This document shows, in pieces, positions 36,247 to 47,980 of a DNA stretch of 64,000 nucleotides. The notes below the pieces were generated by a model, which did no database searches, was not told where the DNA came from, and worked only from the letters and a program-made list of their open reading frames with translations. Source of the DNA: Pseudomonas asgharzadehiana (GTDB lineage Bacteria > Pseudomonadota > Gammaproteobacteria > Pseudomonadales > Pseudomonadaceae). The DNA lies in NCBI RefSeq assembly GCF_019139815.1, contig NZ_CP077079.1, positions 6,021,001 through 6,085,000 of the forward strand, read 5' to 3'. The position numbers and the translations under genes are program-made. Numbering within the stretch: position 1 is the first letter of the stretch; every line of letters starts with the position of its first letter.

Positions 36247-37749
36247 ATGCCGCAATCCCAAGCCAAGAATCTGTCCCTGATCGCCGCCATAGACCTGGGC
36301 TCCAACAGCTTTCACATGGTCGTGGCCAAGGCCCAGAACGGTGAGATCCGCATCCTTGAGCGGCTCGGCGAAAAAGTGCAGTTGGCCGCCGGGATCGACG
36401 ACGCACGCCAGCTCAATGAAGAGTCGATGCAGCGCGGGCTCGATTGCCTCAAGCGGTTTGCCCAGTTGATCAACGGCATGCCCCTGGGCGCCGTGCGCAT
36501 TGTCGGTACCAACGCCCTGCGTGAAGCGCGCAACCGTGGCGAATTCATCCGCCGCGCCGAAGAAATCCTCGGGCACCCGGTAGAAGTCATCTCCGGCCGC
36601 GAAGAAGCGCGCCTGATCTACCTCGGCGTATCCCACACCCTGGCCGATACCCCCGGCAAGCGCCTGGTGGCGGACATCGGCGGCGGCAGTACCGAGTTCA
36701 TCATCGGCCAGCGCTTCGAACCGCTGCTGCGCGAAAGCCTGCAGATGGGTTGCGTCAGTTACACCCAACGCTATTTCAAGGACGGCAAGATCACCCCGGC
36801 GCGCTATGCCCAGGCCTACACGGCGGCACGGCTGGAGATCATGAGCATCGAGCACGCCCTGCACCGCCTGACCTGGGATGAAGCCATCGGCTCGTCCGGC
36901 ACCATTCGCGCCATTGGCCTGGCACTCAAGGCCGGCGGCCACGGCACCGGCGAGGTCAACGCCGAAGGCTTGGCCTGGCTCAAACGCAAGCTATTCAAGC
37001 TGGGCGATGCCGAGAAAATCGACTTCGACGGTATAAAGCCCGACCGTCGTACCATTTTCCCGGCCGGCCTGGCGATTCTCGAGGCGATCTTCGACGCCCT
37101 CGAATTGCAACGCATGGACCACTGTGACGGCGCACTGCGTGAAGGGGTGCTTTATGACCTGCTCGGCCGCCATCACCACGAAGACGTGCGTGAGCGCACC
37201 CTCAGCTCGCTGATGGAGCGTTATCACGTCGACCTGGAGCAAGCGATGCGCGTGGAGCGCAAAGCCCTGCACGCCTTCGATCAGGTGGCCGCGGACTGGG
37301 ACCTGGAAGACGGCGTATGGCGCGAACTGCTGGGCTGGGCCGCCAAGGTGCATGAAGTGGGCCTGGATATCGCCCACTACCATTACCACAAGCACGGCGC
37401 CTACCTGATCGAGCACTCCGACCTGGCCGGTTTCTCCCGGGAAGACCAACAGATGCTCGCGCTGCTGGTGCGCGGCCACCGTCGCAATATCCCCAAGGAC
37501 AAATTCGCTGAGTTCGGTGATGAAGGCATCAAGCTGATTCGCCTGTGCGCGCTGCTGCGCTTTGCGATCCTGTTCCACCACATCCGTGGCACCCAGGAAA
37601 TGCCCCAGGTCAAACTGCGCGCCGATGGCGACAGCCTGGATGTGATGTTCCCCAAAGGCTGGCTGGATGAAAACCAGCTGACCCAGGCGGACTTCGCCCA
37701 GGAAGCGGAATGGCTGACGCGGGTGGGGTTCACGCTGAACGTGCGCTGA
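36247..37749 (+). CDS. ppx: Exopolyphosphatase
   Basis: A 500-residue cytoplasmic enzyme that removes terminal phosphates from polyphosphate. It has the ASKHA-fold phosphate loops [16 protein letters not shown] near residues 14-29 and [14 protein letters not shown] near 143-156, followed by C-terminal helical HD-like domains. The open frame extends to 36166, but the ATG at 36247 begins the conserved N-terminus. It is convergent with ppk1 with a REP hairpin between them, pairing polyphosphate synthesis and breakdown. Confidence 0.95.
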   Translation: MPQSQAKNLSLIAAIDLGSNSFHMVVAKAQNGEIRILERLGEKVQLAAGIDDARQLNEESMQRGLDCLKRFAQLINGMPLGAVRIVGTNALREARNRGEFIRRAEEILGHPVEVISGREEARLIYLGVSHTLADTPGKRLVADIGGGSTEFIIGQRFEPLLRESLQMGCVSYTQRYFKDGKITPARYAQAYTAARLEIMSIEHALHRLTWDEAIGSSGTIRAIGLALKAGGHGTGEVNAEGLAWLKRKLFKLGDAEKIDFDGIKPDRRTIFPAGLAILEAIFDALELQRMDHCDGALREGVLYDLLGRHHHEDVRERTLSSLMERYHVDLEQAMRVERKALHAFDQVAADWDLEDGVWRELLGWAAKVHEVGLDIAHYHYHKHGAYLIEHSDLAGFSREDQQMLALLVRGHRRNIPKDKFAEFGDEGIKLIRLCALLRFAILFHHIRGTQEMPQVKLRADGDSLDVMFPKGWLDENQLTQADFAQEAEWLTRVGFTLNVR

Positions 37750-37774
37750 CTCGATCCAAACAACACCGTAAACC

Positions 37775-37808
37775 ACATGTGAGAGGGGGGTTGCTCCCTC
37801 CCACATGT
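37775..37808. repeat. REP hairpin between ppx and ppk1
   Basis: ACATGTGAGAGGGGGG and the mirrored CCCTCCCACATGT form an imperfect palindrome around TTGCT. It lies between two convergent genes and can act as a hairpin 3' end for both. It shares the core of the pair at 3084-3172 with a few mismatches. Confidence 0.85.
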
Positions 37809-37826
37809 TCCAGACCGTGTCTGGGC

Positions 37827-40049
37827 TTAGTTCACCGCCAGAATCGGGCTACCCAGTTTCTCCAGCAACGTCGCCTGGGCGCTGCGGGGGTTCTGGTTGC
37901 CGGTTGGCGTGTTGCGCACGTAGCGGCCGTCCGACTGCAGGCTCCAGCTGTGGGTGTTATCGGTGAGGTAACTTTCCAGCTCCTTCTTGACCCGCATGAT
38001 CAGCTTCTTGCCTTCTACCGGGAAACACGTCTCCACGCGCTTATCGAGGTTGCGTTCCATCCAGTCAGCACTGGAGAGGAACATCTGCTCTTCGCCGCCG
38101 TTGAGGAAGTAGAACACCCGGGTGTGCTCCAGGAAGCGGCCGATGATCGAACGCACGTGAATATTGTGCGACACGCCAACGATGCCTGGACGCAGGCAGC
38201 ACATGCCGCGCACCACCAGGTCGATACGCACGCCGGATTGGCTGGCCTTGTACAGCGCGCGGATGATCTTCGGATCGGTCAGCGAGTTGAACTTGGCGAT
38301 GATGTGCGCCGGCTTGCCCTCAAGGGCAAACTGGGTCTCGCGGGCAATCATGTCGAGCATGCCCTTCTTGAGGGTGAACGGCGCGTGCAGCAGTTTCTTC
38401 ATGCGCAAGGTCTTGCCCATGCCGATCAACTGGCTGAACAGCTTGCCGACGTCTTCACACAAGGCGTCGTCGGAGGTCAGCAGGCTGTAGTCGGTGTAGA
38501 GCTTGGCGTTGCCGGCGTGATAGTTGCCGGTGCCCAAGTGCGCGTAACGCACGATCTCACCGGCTTCGCGGCGTAGGATCAGCATCATCTTGGCGTGGGT
38601 CTTGAAGCCGACCACGCCGTAGATCACCACCGCACCGGCCGCTTGCAGGCGGCTGGCCAGTTGCAGGTTGGACTCTTCGTCGAACCGCGCACGCAGCTCG
38701 ATCACCGCAGTGACTTCCTTGCCGTTACGCGCGGCGTCCACCAGCGCATCGACGATTTCCGAGTTGGCGCCGGAGCGGTACAGGGTTTGGCGCACGGCCA
38801 GAACGTGCGGGTCCTTGGCGGCCTGGCGCAGCAGGTCGACCACTGGGGTGAAGGACTCGAACGGGTGCAGCAGCAGAATGTCCTGCTTGCTCACCACGCT
38901 GAAAATGTTCTCGCTGTTTTGCAGCAGTTTCGGGATCTGCGGGGTGAACGGCGTGTATTGCAGCTCCGGGTGGCTGTCCAGCCCGGTGATGCTGAACAGG
39001 CGCGTCAGGTTCACCGGGCCATTGACCTGGTACAGCTCGGTCTCGCCCAGGTTGAACTGCTTGAGCAGGTAGTCCGACAGGTGTTTAGGGCAGGTGTCAG
39101 CCACTTCCAGGCGCACCGCATCGCCGTAGCGCCGCGAGAACAGCTCGCCGCGCAGGGCGCGGGCCAAGTCTTCGACGTCTTCGGAGTCCAGCGCCAGGTC
39201 GGCGTTACGGGTCAGGCGGAACTGGTAGCAGCCCTTGACCTTCATGCCTTGGAACAGGTCATCGGCATGGGCGTGGATCATTGACGACAGGAATACATAG
39301 TTGTCGCCAGCCCCCCCTACCTCTTCCGGTACCTTGATGATCCGTGGCAACAAGCGCGGCGCCGGGATGATCGCCAGGCCGGAATCGCGACCGAAGGCGT
39401 CGATACCTTCCAATTCCACAATGAAGTTGAGGCTCTTGTTCACCAGCAACGGGAACGGGTGCGTTGGGTCGAGGCCGATGGGGGTGATGATCGGCGCGAT
39501 CTCGTCGCGGAAATAACGGCGCACCCAGGTCTTGATCTTGGTGGTCCAGTGGCGGCGACGGATAAAACGAACCTGATGTTTTTCCAGTTCCGGCAGCAGG
39601 ATGTCGTTAAGAATTGCGTATTGGCGGTCTACATGGCCGTGCACCAGCTCGCTGATGCGCGCCAGGGCCTGGTGCGGTTGCAAGCCATCGGCACCGGCCT
39701 GTTCACGGGCAAAGGTGATCTGCTTCTTGAGACCGGCCACGCGGATTTCGAAGAACTCATCCAGGTTGCTGGAGAAAATCAGCAGGAATTTCAGCCGTTC
39801 CAGCAGCGGATAGGACTCATCCAGCGCCTGCTCCAGCACGCGGATGTTGAATTGCAGTTGTGACAGCTCGCGATGGATGTACAGGCTGCTGTCATCCAGG
39901 TTGGTCACCGTGACCACCGGGGCCGGCACGGGCGGCTCGGCCACCGCGGCAGGCGGCGCAGGCTCCAGCTCCGGTGGGGTTTCGGCGACTTGTTCAATCA
40001 CCGGGTGAGCGTCTTTTACTGCAACTTCGGAGAGTCCTTCGGTATTCAT
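37827..40049 (-). CDS. ppk1: Polyphosphate kinase 1
   Basis: A 740-residue enzyme that builds polyphosphate from ATP. A variable N-terminal tail rich in proline and alanine (about 1-50) precedes the conserved domain beginning [24 protein letters not shown]. The autophosphorylated histidine lies in [20 protein letters not shown] near residue 505, and a second conserved block is [13 protein letters not shown] near 670. The length is typical for Pseudomonas. It lies 18 bp upstream of hemB in the same orientation, so the two may be co-transcribed. Confidence 0.96.
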   Translation of the reverse strand: MNTEGLSEVAVKDAHPVIEQVAETPPELEPAPPAAVAEPPVPAPVVTVTNLDDSSLYIHRELSQLQFNIRVLEQALDESYPLLERLKFLLIFSSNLDEFFEIRVAGLKKQITFAREQAGADGLQPHQALARISELVHGHVDRQYAILNDILLPELEKHQVRFIRRRHWTTKIKTWVRRYFRDEIAPIITPIGLDPTHPFPLLVNKSLNFIVELEGIDAFGRDSGLAIIPAPRLLPRIIKVPEEVGGAGDNYVFLSSMIHAHADDLFQGMKVKGCYQFRLTRNADLALDSEDVEDLARALRGELFSRRYGDAVRLEVADTCPKHLSDYLLKQFNLGETELYQVNGPVNLTRLFSITGLDSHPELQYTPFTPQIPKLLQNSENIFSVVSKQDILLLHPFESFTPVVDLLRQAAKDPHVLAVRQTLYRSGANSEIVDALVDAARNGKEVTAVIELRARFDEESNLQLASRLQAAGAVVIYGVVGFKTHAKMMLILRREAGEIVRYAHLGTGNYHAGNAKLYTDYSLLTSDDALCEDVGKLFSQLIGMGKTLRMKKLLHAPFTLKKGMLDMIARETQFALEGKPAHIIAKFNSLTDPKIIRALYKASQSGVRIDLVVRGMCCLRPGIVGVSHNIHVRSIIGRFLEHTRVFYFLNGGEEQMFLSSADWMERNLDKRVETCFPVEGKKLIMRVKKELESYLTDNTHSWSLQSDGRYVRNTPTGNQNPRSAQATLLEKLGSPILAVN

Positions 40050-40067
40050 CGAGTGTTCCTGTGAGGG

Positions 40068-41288
<1,221 letters not shown>

Positions 41289-41921
41289 ATGCTTCAACAA
41301 TTTCTGCATGACTTCGGCTACTTTGCCCTCTTCCTGGGCACCTTCTTTGAAGGCGAAACCATCTTGGTTCTCGCAGGCTTCCTGGCATTCCGTGGCTACA
41401 TGGATATCAACCTGGTGGTGGTCGTTGCCTTCTTTGGCAGCTACGCCGGCGACCAGCTCTGGTACTACATGGGCCGCAAGCATGGCCGCAAGCTGTTGGC
41501 GCGCAAGCCGCGCTGGCAATTGATGGGCGACAAGGCCCTGGAACATATCCGCAAACATCCGGATATCTGGGTGCTGAGCTTCCGCTTTGTGTACGGGTTG
41601 CGCACCGTCATGCCGGTGGCGATTGGCCTTTCCGGCTACCCACCGCTGCGCTATCTAGTGCTCAACGGCATCGGCGCCGCGATCTGGGCCGCCGCGCTGG
41701 GCGCTGCGGCCTACCATTTTGGCGCGGTCCTTGAAGGCATGCTCGGCAGCGTCAAGAAATACGAGCTGTGGGTACTGGGAGCCTTGCTGTTACTGGGCTT
41801 CGGCCTGTGGCTGCGCCGCCGTTTCAAAAACGCGCGTATCGCCCGCCAGGCCTGTGCCGACGCCAAGGCCCAGCTCGCCGAACCGGCCCCGGTGCAAACG
41901 CCTAAGACGCCAGCCGAGTAA
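41289..41921 (+). CDS. DedA family inner-membrane protein
   Basis: A 210-residue membrane protein beginning MLQQFLHDFGYFALFLGTFF with the DedA features FEGETILVLAGFLAFRG, GDQLWYYMGRKHGRK and FRFVYGLRTVMPVAIGLSGY. DedA proteins act in lipid flipping (undecaprenyl phosphate or phosphatidylethanolamine) and membrane homeostasis. A longer open frame upstream is spurious; the ATG at 41289 begins the conserved sequence. The 3' end overlaps the convergent sterol-desaturase-family gene by 20 bp. Confidence 0.92.
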   Translation: MLQQFLHDFGYFALFLGTFFEGETILVLAGFLAFRGYMDINLVVVVAFFGSYAGDQLWYYMGRKHGRKLLARKPRWQLMGDKALEHIRKHPDIWVLSFRFVYGLRTVMPVAIGLSGYPPLRYLVLNGIGAAIWAAALGAAAYHFGAVLEGMLGSVKKYELWVLGALLLLGFGLWLRRRFKNARIARQACADAKAQLAEPAPVQTPKTPAE

Positions 41922-43137
41922 CCCGGCCCCGGCAGCAGTAAAGACCGATCACGCTGAGCAGGCTGTAACTCGACAAACCCAGCCAGCCCAAGTGGCTGGC
42001 CGGCCACAGCCCTACCAGCGGTGCCAGCCATACCAGCGGTACATTCAGCGCCAGGCGTGCCCACTCGGCCTTCAACGCCCACGGCCGGTTCTCCAGGGCC
42101 ACGCCCAGGGTAAAGAGCCCCAGTGCCATCACACTCCAGCCCAGGACCAGCGCTGAGCTGTGCAGCCCCTCGCCAAAATTCATCAAGTAGCTGCCAAACC
42201 CCACATACACCGCAAACTGCAGGGCGATATACACCTGTTGGCGCGCCTCCAGCGGCACGTCGAATTTGCGGAACTGGCTCAGGTCCGGCTTGGCCAACGG
42301 GTATTTGGCCTTTACATCGGCCGGGCGCCAGCCGGTGGGCATAAACCAGATGCGCAGCTTGTCCCGCCAGCGTTCGGTGCGCCGCGCATCACTCCACAGC
42401 TGCGCGTAAAACTGCAGGTTGGCCCACAGCGGGTTCCAACTGGCCAAGGGCGTGGTCACGCCGAAAATCACCGGTTCGTTGTCGTCTTCTTCCTGGAACG
42501 TACCGAACAGCCGGTCCCAAAGAATGAACACCCCGCCGTAGTTGCGATCCATGTAGAGAGCGTTCTGTGCATGGTGGGCCCGATGATTGGACGGTGTGAC
42601 AAAGAACCACTCGAACCAGCCGAGCTTGGGCACGTGGCGGGTATGTACCCAGAATTGGTACAGCAGGTTGAGCGAAGCCACGCTGATAAATACCACCAAC
42701 GGCACGCCCAATACGGCCAGGGGCAGGTAGAAAATCCAGCTCAGCAGGAAACCGGTACTGGTCTGGCGCAGGGCGGTGCTGAGGTTGTAGTCCTCGCTCT
42801 GGTGATGCACCGAATGCGCGGCCCACAAAATATTGCGCTCGTGGCCCATGCGGTGCAGCCAGTAGTAGCAGAAGTCATAGAACACAAAGGCAAACACCCA
42901 GGTCCATGCACGTTGGGCAGGCAGTTCAACCACAGCCAGGTATTTAAGGGCACATGCGTAAGTCAGCAGCCCTACCCCCTTGGTCAACAACCCGGTGGTG
43001 GTGGACAGCACGCCGGTACTGAGACTGTTGATGGCGTCCGCTACCCGGTAGTTGCGCTGGCCCCGCCAGCGGTCGAGGAGCAGTTCCACCACGATCAAGG
43101 CGATGAAAAACGGTACCGCGTAAGGCACGAAGTCCAT
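41902..43137 (-). CDS. Sterol desaturase / fatty-acid hydroxylase superfamily protein
   Basis: A 411-residue membrane protein with several hydrophobic segments in its N- and C-terminal parts. The di-iron histidine boxes HRMGH, HSVHH and HRAHH are present in order between about residues 95 and 195. The family hydroxylates or desaturates lipids; the substrate is unknown. The C-terminal 120 residues form an extra membrane region found in bacterial members. It is convergent with the DedA gene. Confidence 0.88.
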   Translation of the reverse strand: MDFVPYAVPFFIALIVVELLLDRWRGQRNYRVADAINSLSTGVLSTTTGLLTKGVGLLTYACALKYLAVVELPAQRAWTWVFAFVFYDFCYYWLHRMGHERNILWAAHSVHHQSEDYNLSTALRQTSTGFLLSWIFYLPLAVLGVPLVVFISVASLNLLYQFWVHTRHVPKLGWFEWFFVTPSNHRAHHAQNALYMDRNYGGVFILWDRLFGTFQEEDDNEPVIFGVTTPLASWNPLWANLQFYAQLWSDARRTERWRDKLRIWFMPTGWRPADVKAKYPLAKPDLSQFRKFDVPLEARQQVYIALQFAVYVGFGSYLMNFGEGLHSSALVLGWSVMALGLFTLGVALENRPWALKAEWARLALNVPLVWLAPLVGLWPASHLGWLGLSSYSLLSVIGLYCCRGRVTRLAS

Positions 43138-43253
43138 GGTCTGGTCCGGTCTATTTTTGTTACATCAAGATTAGGTGCAGCCGCGCGAGATCCCATTGGC
43201 AACAGGTTACAAATTAGTAGACATTTAACGCCAAGACCTCAGGAGAAATGCCC

Positions 43254-43919
43254 ATGAGCAAAAAGATTGCAGTGATCCTTTCCGGCTGCGGCGTGTACGA
43301 CGGTGCCGAGATCCATGAAAGCGTAATCACCCTGCTGCGCCTGGACCAGCGCGGCGCTCAGGTGGAATGTTTTGCGCCGGATATTGCGCAACTGCACGTC
43401 ATCAACCACCTCACCGGCGAAGAAATGCCCGAGTCGCGCAATGTACTGGTGGAGTCGGCACGCATCGCCCGCGGCGCCGTGAAGAACATCGGCGAGGCCG
43501 ACGTCACCCAGTTCGACGCACTGATCGTGCCCGGCGGGTTTGGCGCGGCGAAGAACCTGTCGAATTTCGCCGGGGAAGGCGCCGGTTGCAGCGTTAATCC
43601 GCAGGTATTGGCGCTGGCCGAAGCCTTTGCCGAAGCCGGCAAACCCGTGGGGCTGATCTGCATCGCGCCGGCCCTGGCCGCAAAAATCTACGGCCCGGGC
43701 GTGACCTGCACTATCGGCAACTGTCCCGACACCGCCGCCGCCTTGGACAAGATGGGCGCCACGCACCAGGAATGCACGGTTGAAGACATCGTCGAAGACA
43801 CGGCGCGCAAGCTGGTGAGCACGCCGGCTTATATGCTCGGCAAGAACATCAGTGAGGTGGCGTCGGGCATCAACAAGCTGGTGGATCGGGTGCTGGAGCT
43901 GACCCACGAGAACGACTGA
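43254..43919 (+). CDS. elbB: Isoprenoid biosynthesis glyoxalase ElbB
   Basis: A 221-residue DJ-1/PfpI-like protein beginning MSKKIAVILSGCGVYDGAEI with the nucleophile-elbow cysteine in VGLICIAPALAAKI near residue 135. ElbB has glyoxalase activity on glyoxal in E. coli and was linked to isoprenoid synthesis. The AGGAG site lies 8 bases before the ATG at 43254, which is why this start is preferred over the ATG at 43248. Confidence 0.93.
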   Translation: MSKKIAVILSGCGVYDGAEIHESVITLLRLDQRGAQVECFAPDIAQLHVINHLTGEEMPESRNVLVESARIARGAVKNIGEADVTQFDALIVPGGFGAAKNLSNFAGEGAGCSVNPQVLALAEAFAEAGKPVGLICIAPALAAKIYGPGVTCTIGNCPDTAAALDKMGATHQECTVEDIVEDTARKLVSTPAYMLGKNISEVASGINKLVDRVLELTHEND

Positions 43920-43954
43920 TCAACTGACAGAGCACTAAATGGTAATGAGCGGGC

Positions 43955-44410
43955 TCAGGCCGGGCGCATCAATTGAGTGAGGATGCGGTCCAGCGAGTTG
44001 GCGAACGCCTGTTTGTCTTTCTCCCCATGGGGCGGTGGGCCACCGCCCATCCGGCCCTGCTCGCGCAGGTCGGTGAACAGGTTACGCACCGCCAGGCGCT
44101 CGCTCATGTTCGCGGGGCTGAACTCCTTGCCCCGAGGGTCCAGGGCCGTGACGCCCTTCTTCACCAGCCGGTCGGCCAACGGCACATCGCTGCAGATCAC
44201 CAGCTCACCCGGCACGGCGTGTTCTACCAAGTAATCATCGGCTGCATCCGGGCCACTGGGCACCACGATCAGCTTCACGCAGGCAAAACTCGGCTTGATC
44301 TGGCTCTGCCCGGCCACCAGCACCACCTCGAACTGGCGCTTGAGGGCGAATTTCACCACCTGGTCCTTGGCTGCCCGAGGGCAGGCGTCAGCATCGATCC
44401 ATACGCGCAC
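43955..44410 (-). CDS. UPF0178 (YaiI/YqxD) family protein
   Basis: A 151-residue cytoplasmic protein beginning MRVWIDADACPRAAKDQVVK, with the NYN-like blocks VVPSGPDAADDYLVEHAVPG and VICSDVPLADRLVKKGVTAL. The conserved acidic residues resemble a PIN/NYN nuclease fold, but no activity is established. It starts immediately after the stop of the FTR1-type gene, so the two are probably co-transcribed. Confidence 0.9.
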   Translation of the reverse strand: MRVWIDADACPRAAKDQVVKFALKRQFEVVLVAGQSQIKPSFACVKLIVVPSGPDAADDYLVEHAVPGELVICSDVPLADRLVKKGVTALDPRGKEFSPANMSERLAVRNLFTDLREQGRMGGGPPPHGEKDKQAFANSLDRILTQLMRPA

Positions 44411-46306
44411 CTACGCCACCACCCGGCGTTTCTCCGCCAGGCGGCTGCGGCCATACAACACCACAATCGCGAGGATCGCCACGGCCTGCGCACTCAGCGA
44501 ATAGGCATCGGCGTGAATGCCCAGCCAATCGAAGTCAAAGAACGCCACCGGCCGTGTGCCGAAGATGCCGGCTTCTTGCAGCGCCTTGACGCCATGCCCG
44601 GCAAACACTACCGACAGCGCGCACAGCAGTGCAGCGTTGATACCGAAGAACAACGCCAGCGGCAGCTTCGCCGAACCACGCAGGATGATCCATGCCAGGC
44701 CCACCAACAGCACCAGCGCGGTGGCGCCACCCGCCAGCACCGCGTTGTGCCCGGCCGGGCCGGATTGCAGCCACAGGGTCTCGTAGAACAGGATCACCTC
44801 GAACAGCTCGCGATACACCGAGAAGAACGCCAGCAGCGCAAAGCCAAAACGCCCACCGCCGCCGACCAGGCTGCTTTTGATGTAGTCCTGCCACGCGGCG
44901 GCGTGACGCCGGTCGTGCATCCATACGCCGAGCCACAGCACCATGACGCTGGCGAACAGCGCGGTGCAGCCTTCGAGCAGTTCGCGCTGGGCGCCGCTCA
45001 CGTCAATCACATAGGCCGCCAACGCCCAGGTGGCCAAACCGGCCAGCAGCGCCAACCCCCAACCCGCGTTGACGCTGCGCACCGCCGACTGCTGGCCGGT
45101 GTTACGCAGGAACGCCAGGATCGCCGCCAGCACCAGAATCGCTTCCAGACCTTCGCGCAGCAGGATCAGCAGGCCCGAGATATAACTCAACGACCAGCTC
45201 AGGCCATCGCTGCCCAGCAAACCGGCGGACTCGGTAAGTTTGCCCTTGGCCACGTCCAGGCGTTGCTGCACCTGCTCGATCGGCAAGCCGTCCTGCAACG
45301 ACTGCCGGTAGGCCATCAGGGCCTTCTCGGTGTCCTTGCGCACGTTGGCGTCGACGTTGTCCAACGAGCTTTCCACCAGCTCGAAGCCTTCCAGGTAGGC
45401 CGCTACGGACAGGTCGTAGGCTTGCTCGTGATCGCCGTTACGGAACGCGGCGAGGCTCTTGTCCAACGTCGTCGCGGTGTAGTCGAGCAACTGCGCAGGG
45501 CCACGCTTGACCTGCGGCGGTTGCGCACGCTGGGCACGGAAGGTTGCAGCGGCATCGGGCCCCTGCGCGGCCAGCACTTCGTTGGGGGTTTGGCGCGCCA
45601 AGTCGGCGAGATTGAAGGGCTGCTCGCTTTTCGCCGCAGCGGGGTCGGCCGTGAAGCCGGCAATGTAGGTGGCCAGGTCCCAGCGCTGGCGGTCGTCCAA
45701 CTGGTCGGCGAAGGACGGCATGTCGGTGCCTTCGACACCCAGGCCCAACGTGTTGTAGATCGCGTAGAGGCTCAGGCGGTCCAGGCGTGCGGCATCGTGC
45801 AGGTTCGCGGGAGGCGGCGTGAGGCCTACGCCCGCCGGGCCATCACCGGCACCGGTAGTGCCGTGGCATACCGAACACTGTTGGGCGTAGAGCGGCGCAC
45901 CCCGCGTGGGGTCGGGCGTGATGGCCGGGGCCTGGCTGACCTCATACGCCACCGCCAGCTTGGCGCCCAACTGACGGGCCTGGCGGGCAACGGTCGCACC
46001 GTCCTGGTGGGCGGTGACCGCCGCCAGCAATTCATCAACGCCCTTTATCAACTCGGCACGCTCGGGTTTTTGCGGCAAGTCCGCCACCAGGCCCTGTAAT
46101 ACCCCGAGAAACTCCACCTGCTCGCGGTATTCCGAATCATCCACCACCTTGCCCGCCTCCACCGTTGGCGGGTAGTCAGCACCAATGTAGTCCAGCAAAT
46201 GCAGTGCCTGGGGGGCGCCCTCGGCAGTTGCGGCCAACAGGTTGACGCTGCACGACATCAACGCCGGCAACAACAGCCAGACGAGAAAACGGAAGGGGGC
46301 AGTCAT
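44411..46306 (-). CDS. Cytochrome c domain fused to an FTR1 family iron permease
   Basis: A 631-residue protein with a signal peptide, a periplasmic N-terminal region, a c-type haem motif CSVCH near residue 144 followed by a distal methionine region, and a C-terminal FTR1 permease of seven membrane segments. The two permease iron motifs are LLREGLEAILVLAAI near 385 and FFSVYRELFEVILFYETL near 505, each with paired glutamates. FTR1 permeases import ferric iron formed by oxidation of ferrous iron; the haem domain may oxidise the iron or pass the electron on. It starts a two-gene unit with the YaiI-type gene and is divergent from the lipoprotein operon. Confidence 0.92.
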   Translation of the reverse strand: MTAPFRFLVWLLLPALMSCSVNLLAATAEGAPQALHLLDYIGADYPPTVEAGKVVDDSEYREQVEFLGVLQGLVADLPQKPERAELIKGVDELLAAVTAHQDGATVARQARQLGAKLAVAYEVSQAPAITPDPTRGAPLYAQQCSVCHGTTGAGDGPAGVGLTPPPANLHDAARLDRLSLYAIYNTLGLGVEGTDMPSFADQLDDRQRWDLATYIAGFTADPAAAKSEQPFNLADLARQTPNEVLAAQGPDAAATFRAQRAQPPQVKRGPAQLLDYTATTLDKSLAAFRNGDHEQAYDLSVAAYLEGFELVESSLDNVDANVRKDTEKALMAYRQSLQDGLPIEQVQQRLDVAKGKLTESAGLLGSDGLSWSLSYISGLLILLREGLEAILVLAAILAFLRNTGQQSAVRSVNAGWGLALLAGLATWALAAYVIDVSGAQRELLEGCTALFASVMVLWLGVWMHDRRHAAAWQDYIKSSLVGGGGRFGFALLAFFSVYRELFEVILFYETLWLQSGPAGHNAVLAGGATALVLLVGLAWIILRGSAKLPLALFFGINAALLCALSVVFAGHGVKALQEAGIFGTRPVAFFDFDWLGIHADAYSLSAQAVAILAIVVLYGRSRLAEKRRVVA

Positions 46307-46572
46307 GAATGAATCTCAAAGGGAAACAAGAAGTAACATATTGTTCAGCTTTAAGGGCTTTGACTCAAGGCGTATGTGATTTGGCGCGTGCGCGCGCTGA
46401 GATTTTAGGCGCAGTAGTGGCATTTTTACCGCGAACAACACAGCAAAAAGCCATTGTTTTGCCAGTAATGGCGCTTATAATGCCGCGCCCTGTTAGTGCG
46501 AAAGGGAATTTTCGTTCCTCGTCTTTATGAGGAATCACCATATCGGTTGATCACTTTCAGGGAAGAAGCTGC
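46307..46572. promoter_or_regulatory. Divergent region with a promoter for the lipoprotein operon
   Basis: 266 bp between the FTR1-type gene and the COG3014 gene. A sigma70-like promoter TTGTTT (46454-46459), 16-bp spacer, TATAAT (46476-46481) faces the lipoprotein operon. A 6-bp dyad GCCATT / AATGGC spans 46450-46472, overlapping the spacer, and could be an operator. No Fur box was found on the FTR1 side. Confidence 0.6.
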
Positions 46573-47970
46573 ATGGCATTTCGCGCCTTAACTCCGCTCG
46601 CGCTCGCGGCGGTGACGTTGCTCAGCGGCTGCTCGATGTTTCGCAGCTACGACACCGAGCTGCAAGCCACTAACCAGCAATTGGCCACCGGCAATGTCGA
46701 CGGCGCCCTGACCCTGCTGGAAAAAAACAACACCAGCCAAGACAAGGACTTGCTCTATTTCTTCGAAAAGGGCGAGTTGTTGCGGGCCAAGGGCGACCTG
46801 ACCGGCAGCCAGACCGCCTGGCGCAGCGCCGACCTGCAAGTCTATAAGTGGGAAGAGTCGGTCAAGTTCGACAGCGCAAAGTACCTGTCCCAGTTCGGCA
46901 GTTTCCTGGCCAACGACAAGGTGCGTCGCTACGAAGGCTATGACTACGAAAAAGTCATGCTGACCACGCAGATGGCACTCAACCTGCTGGCCCTGAATGA
47001 CTTCGACGGCGCGCGTACCGAGATCAAGAAGACCCACGAACGCGAAGCCGTGATCGCCGACCTGCGCGACAAGGAATACCTCAAGCGCGAGGACGAAGCC
47101 CAGCGTGAAGGCGTGACCACCCAGATGAAAGACCTGAGCGGTTACCCGGTGCAAGCCCTGAACGCGCCGGAAGTGGTCGGCCTCAAAAACAGCTACCAGA
47201 GTGCGTTCAGCCATTACCTGGCAGGTTTCATCTACGAGGCCCTCGGCGAAAAAGACTTGGCCGCCCCCGGCTACCGCAAGGCCGCCGAGCTGCGCCCCAA
47301 TACGCCGTTGCTGGAAAAGGCCTTGCTGGATCTGGACAAATCCAAGGTCGGCGCCAATGAAACCGAGGTGCTGATTGTGGTGCAGAGCGGCCTGGCCCCG
47401 GCCCGCGACTCGATCCGCCTGCCGCTGCCGATCCCGATCAACGGCAACCTGGTGATTACCCCGCTGTCGTTCCCGGTGATCAAGGCCGATACATCCACCG
47501 CCACCTTTGCCCAGATCGGCGTCGATGGACAGCAACAGAACCTCACTGCGCTCAACAGCACCACCGCCATGTCGCGTCGCGCACTGCGTGATGACATGCC
47601 GGGGATCATCCTGCGGACCACCGTGCGCGCGGTGACCCGCGGCGTGGCACAAAACAACTTGAACAAGACCAACCCCATGGCCGGCCTGGTATTGGGCATC
47701 GCCTCGGCCGTGACCGAAGGCGCCGACACCCGCACCTGGCGCACCCTGCCGGACTTGACCCAAGTGACTCGCCTGCGCCTCAAGCACGGCGAGCATCAAG
47801 TCAGCCTGCCCAATGCCTTGGGTGGCACGCTGGTGACGGTCAAGGCCGACCAGCGCTACCAAGTGATCACCCTGCGCGTGGTCGGCAATCAAGTATTCGC
47901 CGGCGGCCTCGCGGCCCATGTCATACCGAGCACACCGCCCCAGGCCATTGCCACCCTCAAACAACCGTAA
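46573..47970 (+). CDS. COG3014 family lipoprotein with TPR-like repeats
   Basis: A 465-residue protein with a lipoprotein signal peptide and lipobox LLSGC (Cys at about residue 19). The mature part has helical TPR-like repeats (ALTLLEKNNTSQDKDLLYFF, GEKDLAAPGYRKAAELRPNT), followed by a beta-rich C-terminal half. It belongs to an uncharacterised family widespread in gammaproteobacteria. It is the first gene of a four-gene operon with YcfL, LpoB-like and CsgG-like genes, implying a periplasmic assembly role. Confidence 0.8.
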   Translation: MAFRALTPLALAAVTLLSGCSMFRSYDTELQATNQQLATGNVDGALTLLEKNNTSQDKDLLYFFEKGELLRAKGDLTGSQTAWRSADLQVYKWEESVKFDSAKYLSQFGSFLANDKVRRYEGYDYEKVMLTTQMALNLLALNDFDGARTEIKKTHEREAVIADLRDKEYLKREDEAQREGVTTQMKDLSGYPVQALNAPEVVGLKNSYQSAFSHYLAGFIYEALGEKDLAAPGYRKAAELRPNTPLLEKALLDLDKSKVGANETEVLIVVQSGLAPARDSIRLPLPIPINGNLVITPLSFPVIKADTSTATFAQIGVDGQQQNLTALNSTTAMSRRALRDDMPGIILRTTVRAVTRGVAQNNLNKTNPMAGLVLGIASAVTEGADTRTWRTLPDLTQVTRLRLKHGEHQVSLPNALGGTLVTVKADQRYQVITLRVVGNQVFAGGLAAHVIPSTPPQAIATLKQP

Positions 47971-47980
47971 GGAGCACGCT

